Below, piece after piece: positions 30,898 to 39,660 of a DNA stretch of 64,000 bases. The position numbers and the translations under genes were made by a program. Within the stretch, counting starts at the first letter, position 1. Every line of letters starts with the position of its first letter. The notes beneath the pieces were generated by a model. That model did not search any database, was not told the DNA's origin, and worked only from the letters and a program-made list of their open reading frames with translations. The DNA is from Acidobacteriaceae bacterium (lineage in GTDB: Bacteria > Acidobacteriota > Terriglobia > Terriglobales > Acidobacteriaceae): assembly GCA_025355505.1 (NCBI GenBank), contig JANXZM010000063.1, forward strand, positions 1 to 64,000. Direction: 5' to 3'.

Positions 30898-31632
30898 GTG
30901 ATCGACATCCACTGCCACCTTCTGCCCGAGGTTGACGACGGCCCCAAGTCCTGGGATGCAGCCGTGGAAATGTGCCGCATGGCGGCAGCGGACGGCATTA
31001 CCCATGCTGTCGCGACCCCGCATGCCAACGATCGTTACGCCTACGATCGCGGATACCTCTCTGGGCTGCTCGGCCAGCTACAAGAGAAGGTGGGTCCCGC
31101 GCTGCAACTGAGCTTGGGCTGCGATTTTCATCTTTCATTCGAGAATTTGGAACGCGTGCTGGAGCAGCCGCACACCTACACGATAGGCGAAACCAACTAT
31201 CTACTGATTGAACTCAGCAACTTCAGTGTTCCGACCCATCTTGCCGACTGTTTCGTGCGCCTGGGAGATCGCGGACTTACGCCGATCCTGACCCACCCCG
31301 AACGGAACCCGATCCTGCAGCAAACGCCGCAGCGCATCCTGGAGCTGGCGGAGCAGGGCTGTCTGATTCAAATCACGGCCTCGGCGCTGACCGGGTTCTG
31401 GGGAGAACGGCCCGAAATCGTCGCCCGCTGGCTGCTCGACCGGTCAGCGGTCCACATCCTGGCCTCCGACGCTCACGACACCAGGCGGCGGATCCCGAAT
31501 CTTTCCGCGGCTCGCAATGTGGCAGAAAGAATCGTGGGAGCCGAGTATGCGGAAGCCCTGGTCGAGGGCAACCCGGGGTCAATTGTCAAAGGACAGCCGA
31601 TCCCTTACTATCCGCGGCCCGTGCTCGATTAG
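30898..31632 (+). CDS. CpsB/YwqE-type PHP-family phosphatase
   Basis: A 244-residue protein of the PHP metal-dependent phosphoesterase fold. The metal-binding start MIDIHCHLLPEVDDGPKSWD (residues 1-20) gives His5, His7 and Asp14; further ligands are in ATPHAND, the TPILTHPERNP block, and ASDAHDT near the end. CpsB/YwqE proteins dephosphorylate tyrosine kinases controlling capsule or exopolysaccharide export. No BY-kinase or capsule genes are adjacent, so a signalling role is inferred only from family. The start is GTG at 30898, directly encoding the conserved DIHCH motif. Confidence 0.87.
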   Translation: MIDIHCHLLPEVDDGPKSWDAAVEMCRMAAADGITHAVATPHANDRYAYDRGYLSGLLGQLQEKVGPALQLSLGCDFHLSFENLERVLEQPHTYTIGETNYLLIELSNFSVPTHLADCFVRLGDRGLTPILTHPERNPILQQTPQRILELAEQGCLIQITASALTGFWGERPEIVARWLLDRSAVHILASDAHDTRRRIPNLSAARNVAERIVGAEYAEALVEGNPGSIVKGQPIPYYPRPVLD

Positions 31633-31723
31633 CAAAAGGTGGACTAGAGGCTTTTGGCTTTTGGGCAACTGCTAACAGCTAAAAACCAAGAGGCTTGTTC
31701 CCCGGTTATAATCGTGCGCACTG

Positions 31724-34339
31724 ATGAACCTGACCTCTGGCACCAAACTCGGGCCGTATGAAATTGTCTCTCTGCTAGGCGCGGGCGGAATGGGCGAGGT
31801 TTATCGCGCCCGTGATTCTCGTCTGCGTCGTGAAGTGGCGATCAAGGTTTTGCCGCAGGCGCTTTCGCTGGACGCTGACCGGATGCGGCGTTTTGAGCAG
31901 GAGGCGCTGGCCACTGCGGCACTGAATCATCCCAACATTCTCGCGGTGTTCGATATTGGCACAAGCGAGGGCTCGCCTTACGTCGTGTCGGAATTGCTGG
32001 AGGGAGAAACGCTGCGGGACCGTCTGCGCAGTGGCGCGATTGCGGTGCGCAAGACTTTGGATTACGCCATGCAAATCGCGCATGGACTGGCTGCGGCGCA
32101 CGAAAAAGGAATCATTCATCGCGACCTGAAGCCGGAGAATCTATTCGTCACGAAAGATGGGCGAGTGAAGATTCTGGACTTCGGACTGGCGAAGCTGACA
32201 CAACCCGATCCCGGCGCGGGATCGAACACTGCCATGCCGACCGCGACCCACGGCACCGAGGCTGGGGTGGTGATGGGGACGGCGGGATACATGTCGCCCG
32301 AGCAGGTGCGGGGCATGACGCTCGATGCGCGCTCCGACATTTTCAGCTTTGGGGCAATTCTCTACGAGATGCTTTCGGGCAAGCGGGCGTTTCACGGAGA
32401 CACTGCCGCGGACACGATGAGTTCGATCCTGAAGGAAGAACCTCCGGAGTTGACGGAAACCAATCGCAATGTTTCTCCGGCGCTGGAGCGCATCGTGCAC
32501 CACTGCCTGGAGAAGAGCCTGGAGTCGCGCTTCCATTCCGCCAGCGATATTGCGTTTGATCTGGAACATCTGACTGGGCTTTCCGGGAGTACGGCTAGAG
32601 CAGCGACGGCGGGCAGTGGTGCGAGCTTTGCGATTGGCCAGTCGCGCCGGAAGCTGCTGATCGTGATCGCCGCTGGGCTGGCCATCGCCGCTGCGGTCTA
32701 TGGTCTCGGCTGGTGGACTGGCAAATCAGGTGCCCAAGGATCGCAAGCCGAGTATCAACAGATTACGTTTCGCACGGGCTCGATCGGCAATGCTCGGTTT
32801 ACGCCCGATGGCAGTATTGTGTACAGCGCATCGTGGGAGGGCGGCGAGAACCAACTGTATATGTCGCGCACCGACGACCCGGGCGCGCGCGAACTGGGAA
32901 TCAAGGATGCGGAACTGCTGGCAATCTCCAAGAGCGGAGAAATGGCGATCCGGCTCAATACACAGTTTTACGGAGGCTACGCGCGCAGCGGCACGATGGC
33001 GCGGGTTCCGCTGAGTGGAGGAACGCCGCGAGAAGTTCTGGACAATGTACAGGACGCGGACTGGGCAGCCAACGGCGAAAGCATGGCCGTGGTGCGCTAT
33101 GTTCCGGAGAACAATCACTGGCGTCTGGAATACCCGGCAGGCAAGGTGCTCATCGACAGCATCAACTGGATGAGTCATCCGAAGATTTCGCCGGACGGGA
33201 AGTGGGTGGCCTTTGCCGACCACGAGAATACCGGGGGCGACGACGAAGGATCGGTCGCGGTGATTGGCGCGGATGGCAAAGAGCCGGAGAAGAAACTTTC
33301 TTCCGGGTGGACTTCGCTGCAGGGAATTCTGTGGTCTCCGGCGAGCGATGAGATCTGGTTCACGTCCACCAATACGGGCAGCGCCTCGAACCCGCGCGCG
33401 GTGACCCTCTCGGGCAAGCTCCGGACGCTCGCGAACGTGCCCGGCGGCATGTGGCTGGAAGACCTCCGGAATGGAATGGTATTGACCGTGGCCAATCACG
33501 CGCGGATTGGGATCCGGGGGATGGCGCCGGGCGGCAAAGAGGAGCGCGAACTTGGGTGGTTCGGGTGGTCGCTCATGCGCGATATCAGCCGCGACGGAAA
33601 GAAGATCCTGTTTGAAGAAGAAGGCGATGGCGGGGGAGCGAATTACACCGTGTTTCTGCGCGATACGGATGGGTCGCCTCCGGCAAAGATTGGAGAAGGA
33701 CTCTCCCTGGCCCTCTCACCCGATGCAAAATTTGCGATCACGAAACCGGCGAAGGGTGGGCCGTTGAGCCTGGTGCCGACGGGAGCGGGCGAAGCAAGGC
33801 AACTCACGCACGATGCCGTGAGCTACGGCGGGGCTCGTTTTCTGCCGGATGGAAAACGGTTGCTAGCCTCGGGGATTGAATCCGGGCACGGTACGCGCGA
33901 CTACCTGATTGATCTGAGCACTGGCGATTCCAAGCCCATCACTCCCGAGGGCATCGTCGGCGTGCAAGTCTCGCCGGACGGCAGGAGCATCGCGGTGCGT
34001 GGACCCGATGGCAAACGGGGAATCTGGCCGCTGGATGGGGGTGGGTTTCATCCTATACCGGGGCTCGAATCGAACTCCCCCGTCATCGGCTGGACTCCGG
34101 ATGGTGAGTCGCTGTACGTAGTTTCACCCCGACAGGGCGCCATAGCCCTGAAAACCGCGAAGGTCAATCTGGTAAATATACAGACCGGAAAAATGGAGCC
34201 GTGGAAAACCCTCGGTGAGGAAACGAGCGCGGGGGTCTCGTCCGTTGCTGAACCTCGTCTTTCCAGCGACGGGACGGCGTATGCGTATGTCTACGTGCGG
34301 GTGCTGTCGGAGGCGTATGTGGTGACGGGGTTGAAGTAG
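31724..34339 (+). CDS. Ser/Thr protein kinase with C-terminal WD40-like (PD40) propeller
   Basis: An 871-residue receptor-type kinase. Kinase domain about 10-285: GAGGMGEVYRA glycine loop, Lys41 (VAIKV), catalytic IIHRDLKPEN with Asp134, DFG at 152-154. A TM helix is at about 306-326 (LLIVIAAGLAIAAAVYGLGW). The outer part is a TolB/PD40-type propeller with repeats such as ARFTPDGSIVYSASWEGG, KISPDGKWVAFAD and GVQVSPDGRSIAVRGPDG. This cytoplasmic-kinase, extracellular-propeller design is common in Acidobacteria. The ligand and targets are unknown. The start is ATG 31724. Confidence 0.92.
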   Translation: MNLTSGTKLGPYEIVSLLGAGGMGEVYRARDSRLRREVAIKVLPQALSLDADRMRRFEQEALATAALNHPNILAVFDIGTSEGSPYVVSELLEGETLRDRLRSGAIAVRKTLDYAMQIAHGLAAAHEKGIIHRDLKPENLFVTKDGRVKILDFGLAKLTQPDPGAGSNTAMPTATHGTEAGVVMGTAGYMSPEQVRGMTLDARSDIFSFGAILYEMLSGKRAFHGDTAADTMSSILKEEPPELTETNRNVSPALERIVHHCLEKSLESRFHSASDIAFDLEHLTGLSGSTARAATAGSGASFAIGQSRRKLLIVIAAGLAIAAAVYGLGWWTGKSGAQGSQAEYQQITFRTGSIGNARFTPDGSIVYSASWEGGENQLYMSRTDDPGARELGIKDAELLAISKSGEMAIRLNTQFYGGYARSGTMARVPLSGGTPREVLDNVQDADWAANGESMAVVRYVPENNHWRLEYPAGKVLIDSINWMSHPKISPDGKWVAFADHENTGGDDEGSVAVIGADGKEPEKKLSSGWTSLQGILWSPASDEIWFTSTNTGSASNPRAVTLSGKLRTLANVPGGMWLEDLRNGMVLTVANHARIGIRGMAPGGKEERELGWFGWSLMRDISRDGKKILFEEEGDGGGANYTVFLRDTDGSPPAKIGEGLSLALSPDAKFAITKPAKGGPLSLVPTGAGEARQLTHDAVSYGGARFLPDGKRLLASGIESGHGTRDYLIDLSTGDSKPITPEGIVGVQVSPDGRSIAVRGPDGKRGIWPLDGGGFHPIPGLESNSPVIGWTPDGESLYVVSPRQGAIALKTAKVNLVNIQTGKMEPWKTLGEETSAGVSSVAEPRLSSDGTAYAYVYVRVLSEAYVVTGLK

Positions 34340-34482
34340 CTGTCAGCCGTCATGGCTCAGGGGCCTACTTCAAGGTTGTTAGTGTAAACGCCTGTTATCG
34401 GAAGTTACCCCTGTCCGTCTCGTCGAAGAGGGGCCTGATACAATCAGGCCGATCCGGCGTCGCAAAAGGGAGCCAGAGACCT

Positions 34483-34839
34483 ATGAAATACATAGCGTGT
34501 ATCTTCATGCTCGGGACGTTTCTTTGTTACCCGGCAGCCGCAGCACAAATGAAACTCGGGGATCTATATAAATTGTGCACGTCTTCCAATGAGGGCGATA
34601 AGAGTGCATGCAGGTTTTATATTTTGGGCGTGTTCGAGGGGGCACAGGTGGTGGGTGGGACGGTGCAGGATAAATCCGGCAGCCTTCAAGAGGCGAAAGA
34701 CAAACGCTTCTGTGTGCCGGAAGGTCTCACCAGTGCGGCTATGGAAATCACCGTCAAAATGAGGATGGGAGAGGACCTTGCTGTGTACCCCGAAGATCGC
34801 GATATGCCTGCGGTCTCCTTTGTAACAGCAGTGATTTAA
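34483..34839 (+). CDS. Rap1a/Tai-like immunity protein, C-terminus cut by a stop
   Basis: A 118-residue exported protein with a signal peptide (MKYIACIFMLGTFLCYPAAA) and the Rap1a/Tai pattern: LYKLCTS (Cys32), CRFYILGVFEG (Cys43), KRFCVPEG (Cys77). These periplasmic proteins neutralise type VI secretion amidase effectors in other bacteria. Family members end in '..FPC'. Here TAA (34837-34839) stops translation, and the next in-frame codons read KQFPCQKTK before another stop, so the last conserved Cys is lost. No T6SS genes are adjacent. G+C looks lower than in its neighbours, suggesting transfer. Confidence 0.68.
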   Translation: MKYIACIFMLGTFLCYPAAAAQMKLGDLYKLCTSSNEGDKSACRFYILGVFEGAQVVGGTVQDKSGSLQEAKDKRFCVPEGLTSAAMEITVKMRMGEDLAVYPEDRDMPAVSFVTAVI

Positions 34840-35007
34840 AAACAATTTCCCTGCCAGAAGACAAAATAGAGCGGCATGATAGTTCATCCATGTCCGTAGT
34901 TGTTGTAACATCTCTATTACACTCATCTAACGCGCCCGAGTACGTTACCTCGTTTACTGAACGCTCCATGGTCGCCACCATGCAAGGTGGAGCAGAGGGA
35001 GAGCTTT

Positions 35008-35685
35008 TTGTCGAAGACTCCTACGTTAAAGCAGATTCTTGATGCTTTGGAAAAGCAGGTAATGGTCGGAAAAACCTACCTCGATACCGCGAGGGGCTTG
35101 CTGAACGCGGACCCTGTGCTCGTCCAGGACGCGCCGACTTTCTTCGGTATGGCGATTGATGGCAGCTTGGAGCTTGCGCAGATGGCTGTCGCGAGGCTCT
35201 ACGACACGACGAAGAATACGATGTCTGTGCCCAAGATGTTGGAACGGGCGGAGCAAGAGGCAGGCACCTTCCAGCGTGGCAGTGGGCAGGAAGTCAGGAA
35301 GACGATAGCGGAGTGCCAGAAGATAGTTGTCGGGCTCGATCCGGTCATCGCAGCTATCGGCGAACGAAGGAACGCATGGCTTGCTCATCTCGATCCGAAC
35401 ACAATCGCCGACCCGAACGCACTGGCCGCCCGAGCAAAACTGACGCTTCCGGACCTCGAGCGGGGTTTTAAGGACACCGAGGAGATAGTCCTGAAGATGT
35501 CCTCTCTGTACGACGGGACAATAGGTGAGCCGAAATACATCGGCGGTGACGACTACAAGGTCGCGCTCGACTGGATATGCCGCGCCAAGTGCGCATTGAT
35601 TGAAAAGTACGAGCACGAGTTTAAGCGGAAGTGGGATGGCCCTCGACCAAAGGACTGCTCCCGCAAGGACTGGGAGCTGCTGTAG
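35008..35685 (+). CDS. HEPN-domain protein, AbiU2-like
   Basis: A protein of about 225 residues, mostly helical, with the HEPN RNase-type signature RxxxxxH at 121-127 (RNAWLAH, then LDP) and the preceding helix pattern of AbiU2-like proteins (MSVPKMLERAEQE). HEPN proteins of this group occur in abortive-infection and toxin systems and are often RNases. I chose TTG 35008, with GAGGGAG about 5 nt upstream; a GTG at 34987 is an alternative. No antitoxin gene is evident, though the Rap1a-like gene lies 168 bp upstream. Lower G+C and an orphan location suggest horizontal gain. Family assignment is from motif and architecture. Confidence 0.6.
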   Translation: MSKTPTLKQILDALEKQVMVGKTYLDTARGLLNADPVLVQDAPTFFGMAIDGSLELAQMAVARLYDTTKNTMSVPKMLERAEQEAGTFQRGSGQEVRKTIAECQKIVVGLDPVIAAIGERRNAWLAHLDPNTIADPNALAARAKLTLPDLERGFKDTEEIVLKMSSLYDGTIGEPKYIGGDDYKVALDWICRAKCALIEKYEHEFKRKWDGPRPKDCSRKDWELL

Positions 35686-35838
35686 TCCTCCATACTAAGA
35701 CGCTGCTAACACCCTGCCGGACCCGTCCCAGTTGGCGACAAATCGCCATTACACTAACTAACTACACCCTTGGCTTGCTCTGGGAATCAAACTAGCCCGA
35801 GCTGTTAGGCCGTGCGGTTTGTACCCTGTCCGGAAAAT

Positions 35839-35869
35839 AGCAGGTCCTTCGCCTCACTCAGGATGACAA
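35839..35869. repeat. Dispersed CCTTCGC-CTCAGGATGACA repeat
   Basis: AGCAGGTCCTTCGCCTCACT followed by CAGGATGACAA, 29 of 31 bases matching 17032-17062. It lies between the HEPN gene and the MFS gene, next to GGCTGAGGGCTGA low-complexity text. Confidence 0.65.
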
Positions 35870-35955
35870 GCCTTTGAGTATTCAACAAACAGTCCGCACC
35901 GGAACCTGATGGCTGAGGGCTGAGGGCTGACGGCTCTGCATGTTAGATTCAAACG

Positions 35956-37200
35956 ATGCGCTCCATCCTGCAAAAACGTTCGCTGCGATTTGTGTTTGCG
36001 GCGAACGTGATCTCCATGCTGGGGAGCGGGATGAACTCCGCGGCGGTGGCATGGACGATTTTGCAGCGCACTCACTCGGAGATGGCGTTGGGCACGTTTG
36101 TCGCGCTGCAGACGATTCCGGCCATGCTGATGCTGCCCTTCACCGGCGTCATTATCGATCGCGAAGACCGGCGGCGGCTGGTGATGTGGCTGGATGCGGG
36201 GCGCGCCGTGGTTATTCTGGCGGTCACTGTGCTGGCGTTTATGGGTCGGGTGAAAGTGTGGGAACTTTACCTGATGAACACGCTGGTGGCGGCGGGCTTC
36301 TGGATGTTCTGGCCGACGATCACGGCGCTGATTCAGGAACTGACGCCTGAGGGCGAGTTCGTGCAGTCGAATACATTTCTGCTGGCGGGGATACAGGGTG
36401 GCTGGCTGATTGCCGGCGCGCTGGTTGGATTTGTCTATGAACACATTGGCCTCGGCGGAGTGCTGCTGATCGACGTGAGCACGTATGTCGTTTCTTTTTC
36501 TTGCTACTTCGCGGTGCGGCAGGGGCGGCATGTGGTGCCGCGGGCGGTGGAACTTCGTCACGATCTGGAGGCGGCGGAAACCGCGGCTGCGCGCTTTCTG
36601 CGCGAGATGCGCGAAGGACTCGTGTTTCTGCGCGAGCATCGCAGCGTGGTTTTCCTGGGGACGAGTTGGGCTTTATTTCTGGGCGCGATGATGACGGGAG
36701 TGGTGGTCACGGCGCCCCTCAGCGATCGCGTCTTCCACGCCGGCGCTACGGGCTACGGATGGTTGAACGGGGGATGGGGTGTGGGCGCATTCCTGAGCGC
36801 TCTGTATGCTCCGGCGCTGATATCCCGGGTGGGGGCGCGCTGGTCGATTGCGCCGGCTATGCTGCTGCTGACTTTCACCATGGCGCTGGCGCCGTTCTCG
36901 CCGTGGCTGGCAATTGCGGTGCTGCTTTATGGGCTGATGGGATCGGCGCGGGGCGTCAGCGGCGTGGCCATGAATACCAGCCTGATGGAGCAAGTGCCGC
37001 CGCATTTCATGGGACGGGTGCAGAATACTTTCTATTTCTTTGGCACATTTCTACAGGTAGGGCTGGGGCTGACGGTGGGCTGGATCGCGTCGCGGATCAG
37101 CCTGGCGGCGGGGTTTGGCGTGATCGCGGCGGTGTATGCGGTGGCATTTGGCAGCGCCTGCTGGCCGATTCGCGCTCAAAAGGCGGCGGTGGCGGAGTAG
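35956..37200 (+). CDS. MFS transporter, drug-exporter type
   Basis: A 414-residue major-facilitator protein with about 12 predicted helices. Family marks: the loop 2-3 motif GVIIDREDRRRLVMWLDAGR (about 64-83), the long cytoplasmic loop with RFLREMREGLVFLREHRSVV (about 213-232), and the C-terminal-half MGRVQNTFYFFGT (about 354-366). This resembles the DHA3/enterobactin-exporter-like branch, so it may export small molecules or drugs; the substrate is unknown. The gene ends before a pair of REP elements that precede fabI. Confidence 0.88.
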   Translation: MRSILQKRSLRFVFAANVISMLGSGMNSAAVAWTILQRTHSEMALGTFVALQTIPAMLMLPFTGVIIDREDRRRLVMWLDAGRAVVILAVTVLAFMGRVKVWELYLMNTLVAAGFWMFWPTITALIQELTPEGEFVQSNTFLLAGIQGGWLIAGALVGFVYEHIGLGGVLLIDVSTYVVSFSCYFAVRQGRHVVPRAVELRHDLEAAETAAARFLREMREGLVFLREHRSVVFLGTSWALFLGAMMTGVVVTAPLSDRVFHAGATGYGWLNGGWGVGAFLSALYAPALISRVGARWSIAPAMLLLTFTMALAPFSPWLAIAVLLYGLMGSARGVSGVAMNTSLMEQVPPHFMGRVQNTFYFFGTFLQVGLGLTVGWIASRISLAAGFGVIAAVYAVAFGSACWPIRAQKAAVAE

Positions 37201-37205
37201 GATTT

Positions 37206-37318
37206 GTGTGGAGCGGACACTCTTGTCCGCTGCCGTTGAAGTTGATTTTGAATTTAAGTTTGAAGATCAAGATCAACCCCAAGATCAAAAGCGGCGGACA
37301 GGAGTGTCCGCCCCACAC
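37206..37318. repeat. Inverted pair of REP palindromes (BIME-like)
   Basis: GTGTGGAGCGGACACTCTTG plus TCCGC (37206-37230) and GCGGCGGACAGGAGTGTCCG plus CCCCACAC (37291-37318) face each other across about 60 bp of low-complexity TTGAAGTTGATTTTGAATTT-like sequence. They occupy the gap between the MFS and fabI genes. Confidence 0.8.
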
Positions 37319-37366
37319 AGATCGAGATGCTGTTATTCTTTCCTTTTTCCACGGGGAGCTTTGATC

Positions 37367-38137
37367 ATGTTTGAAGATTTGAAAGGCCGGACGGCGGTCG
37401 TCTTCGGAGTGGCGAACAAGCGTTCGATCGCATGGGCAATCGCGCAGGGACTGCACGCGGCTGGGGCGAACCTCGCCATCACTTATCAGAATGAGCGGAT
37501 GGAGATGGAAGCGAAAGACCTGATTCTGTCTTTGCCTGGGGCGGAAGGTTTCATGTGCGATGTTTCGAAGGACGAGGAGATTACGGAACTCTTCGAAAAG
37601 CTGAAAGCTCGTTATGGGAAGCTGCACGCGGTGGTGCACAGCGTGGCCTTTGCGCCCGCCGAGGAATTGAAGGGCGACTTCGTGAACACGACGCGCGAGG
37701 GCTTTCGTGTGGCGCACGACGTGAGCGTGTATTCGCTGATCGCGGTTTCGCGGGCGGCGGCGGCGCTGATGGAAGACGGGGGCAGCGTTATTACGATGAC
37801 ATACTACGGGGCGGAAAAAGTAGTGCCGCACTATAACGTCATGGGCGTGGCCAAGGCGGCGCTGGAATGCACGGTCCGCTATCTGGCGCAGGATCTGGGG
37901 CGGAGGAAAATTCGGGTGAATGCGATTTCGGCGGGGCCGATCAAGACGCTGGCGGCGCGCGGCATCTCGGGCCTGGGAGACATGCTGCGTTCGCACGCCG
38001 AGCGAGCGCCGCTGCAGCGCAATGTGGAAGTCAGCGAAGTGGGGAGCACCGGCGTCTTCCTCGCCTCGGATGCAAGTTCCGGCATCACGGGCGAAATCAT
38101 CTACGTGGATTGCGGCTACAACATCATGGGATTCTGA
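37367..38137 (+). CDS. fabI: Enoyl-[acyl-carrier-protein] reductase (NADH)
   Basis: A 256-residue short-chain dehydrogenase of the FabI type, which reduces enoyl-ACP in the last step of each fatty-acid elongation cycle. The nucleotide site VVFGVANKRSIAWAIAQGLH spans 11-30. The catalytic pair is Tyr156 and Lys163 (YNVMGVAK), with Tyr146 in MTYYGAE, and the substrate loop AISAGPIKTLAARGI is where triclosan-type inhibitors bind. It ends SGITGEIIYVDCGYNIMGF, as usual. ATG 37367 has GGGGAG about 9 nt upstream. It is monocistronic. Confidence 0.95.
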   Translation: MFEDLKGRTAVVFGVANKRSIAWAIAQGLHAAGANLAITYQNERMEMEAKDLILSLPGAEGFMCDVSKDEEITELFEKLKARYGKLHAVVHSVAFAPAEELKGDFVNTTREGFRVAHDVSVYSLIAVSRAAAALMEDGGSVITMTYYGAEKVVPHYNVMGVAKAALECTVRYLAQDLGRRKIRVNAISAGPIKTLAARGISGLGDMLRSHAERAPLQRNVEVSEVGSTGVFLASDASSGITGEIIYVDCGYNIMGF

Positions 38138-38323
38138 AGGATGGGGATCTGCCAGCGGTGCAGGTTAGAGTCGCCGGGATTCGCCCTGAAATAGTTCCAG
38201 TAAAGCCTCGAAGGCAATCCGCCGATAAAGTAGGCAGGTGCAAACTCCTCGCTTGGGTTTCGAATTGCAGCCGATTTCGCTGTTTCCGGAGGCGCTGGAC
38301 AGCCATGTTCCGGAAGCGGGGCT

Positions 38324-39148
38324 ATGACGCAGAGGGTTAACGCAGAGGAAGCCATTTCGCCCTCGAACGGATTCTGGCGCTCGCTGTTCATTGGGCCCGA
38401 AGTCACACCGCCTCCCACCGACCCGCTCCATTGCGATGCACCCGAGCTGCGTCACGCGGAGATTGCCGCAGTGTACACAGGGCAGCGGGTGGCGGGCGAT
38501 TTCTACGAATTGCTGAGAGTGGGACCATCCCGCATGCTATTCGTGCTGCTGGACATCGCCGGCCAGCGAGCGGACACGCGAGAAATCCTGATCGCGGTGC
38601 AGAAGACGTTCCGAACCCTAGCGCCCGAACTTCTTGCGGGAGAAGATTTGAACGAGACCACCGCCATGATCGAACTGTGCCACGAGATGAACCTGACCAT
38701 TTTGGGCGGCGGTCTTCGTAGTTGTCCGGCCTTCATGGGTTGCTACAACGAAAATCTGGGGACGGTGTGCTACGCCAATGCCGGCCACACTGCGGGGCTG
38801 CTGCGCGACGAGACGGGAGTCACGCTGCTGGAAGCGACGGGGTTGCCGCTGGGCTTGTTCTCGCACACGACGCAGAGCGCGGCTACCTGTCACCTGGTGC
38901 CCGGCGCGGCGCTTCTGGCGGTCTCGCGAGGGATCATTGAAGCGGAGTACGTCGAAGCGGACGGACGGGCTGCAGAATTCGGGCTGGACGGAGTGAAGCA
39001 AAGCTTTCAGGACGCGGCAGTGCTCAGTGCGCACGACTTGTGCCTGACCATGCTACAGGCGGCTCGGAAGTTCATGCCGACCACCCCGACACAAAACGAT
39101 CTTACGACGCTGGCGCTGGTGCGGAGTGCGTCTCCTGGGACGGCCTGA
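38324..39148 (+). CDS. SpoIIE/RsbU-type PP2C phosphatase
   Basis: A 274-residue protein consisting mostly of a SpoIIE-like phosphatase domain: HAEIAAVYTGQRVAGDFYEL (about 44-63) followed by LFVLLDIAGQRADTREILIA, then GCYNENLGTVCYANAGHTAG, EATGLPLGLFSH and the final acid in NDLTTLALVR. Such phosphatases act on anti-sigma-factor antagonists or other phosphoserine proteins. The metal block is somewhat degenerate: GDFYE for GDFYD, and GQR where DxSGHG is usual. No sensor domain or RsbV/RsbW partner is adjacent. The gene may join the kinase-based signalling seen elsewhere in the window. Confidence 0.8.
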   Translation: MTQRVNAEEAISPSNGFWRSLFIGPEVTPPPTDPLHCDAPELRHAEIAAVYTGQRVAGDFYELLRVGPSRMLFVLLDIAGQRADTREILIAVQKTFRTLAPELLAGEDLNETTAMIELCHEMNLTILGGGLRSCPAFMGCYNENLGTVCYANAGHTAGLLRDETGVTLLEATGLPLGLFSHTTQSAATCHLVPGAALLAVSRGIIEAEYVEADGRAAEFGLDGVKQSFQDAAVLSAHDLCLTMLQAARKFMPTTPTQNDLTTLALVRSASPGTA

Positions 39149-39161
39149 AACCGGGCAGCTA

Positions 39162-39428
39162 CTACAGGGACATTCCTGGGGCTGCGATGTACCAGATGCC
39201 TGCCAGGAATTGCTCGATAGAAAATTCCTGAATACCTTCCTGGACACGCAGTTCGTCGTTCAAAAAATGGCAAAAAAGGTTTCCGGCACCGCGATCGAAG
39301 CGGTCGATGCGAACGCGATTGCCGTCGCGATCGGCGCAGATTAAGCCCACATGCAGGTCCTCTGTCTTTATTTTCCGCACTGTTCCTCGACTGGCGTGGA
39401 AGATTTCCATTATTGGATGCTGGTCCAC
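39162..39428 (-). CDS. Small hypothetical protein
   Basis: An ORF of up to 88 codons with protein-like composition: the middle reads EDLHVGLICADRDGNRVRID, then RFDRGAGNLFCHFLNDELRV and EFSIEQFLAGIWYIAA. The start could be GTG 39428 or ATG 39410; neither has a clear ribosome site. No domain is recognised. It lies between convergent and divergent genes, so the call rests mostly on sequence character. Confidence 0.4.
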   Translation of the reverse strand: MDQHPIMEIFHASRGTVRKIKTEDLHVGLICADRDGNRVRIDRFDRGAGNLFCHFLNDELRVQEGIQEFSIEQFLAGIWYIAAPGMSL

Positions 39429-39660
39429 ATGTTTCGATCCGATCCACTGGTTGGAGGCGGGCGGCTATTCAGCTATTCCATTGCGTCGATGGCAGGTATC
39501 ATATAGATCGGGGTATCGGTATGCAAAGAAACCTTCTGGCCTTTGTATTTTTCGCGGCTGCCATGCTCTTTTCCATGGTGCGGGAATGGAGCGCGCCGGT
39601 GGCGTGCGTTCGCGCGCCCATGACGAATGCAGTTCTTCGTAAGTAGCGCGCGGCATCCGG
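39429..39660. other. Short intergenic stretch with one doubtful mini-ORF
   Basis: Between the small hypothetical gene and the secreted protein gene. ATG 39521 opens a 41-codon plus-strand ORF whose first half is hydrophobic (MQRNLLAFVFFAAAMLF). It could be a small membrane or exported peptide, but there is no clear ribosome site and no supporting context. Confidence 0.25.

Noticed and set aside
34890-35043. 50-codon plus-strand ORF (MSVVVVTSLLHSSN...) overlapping the HEPN gene start
   Set aside because: It has no ribosome site, overlaps a better-supported gene in another frame, and has no recognisable motif.
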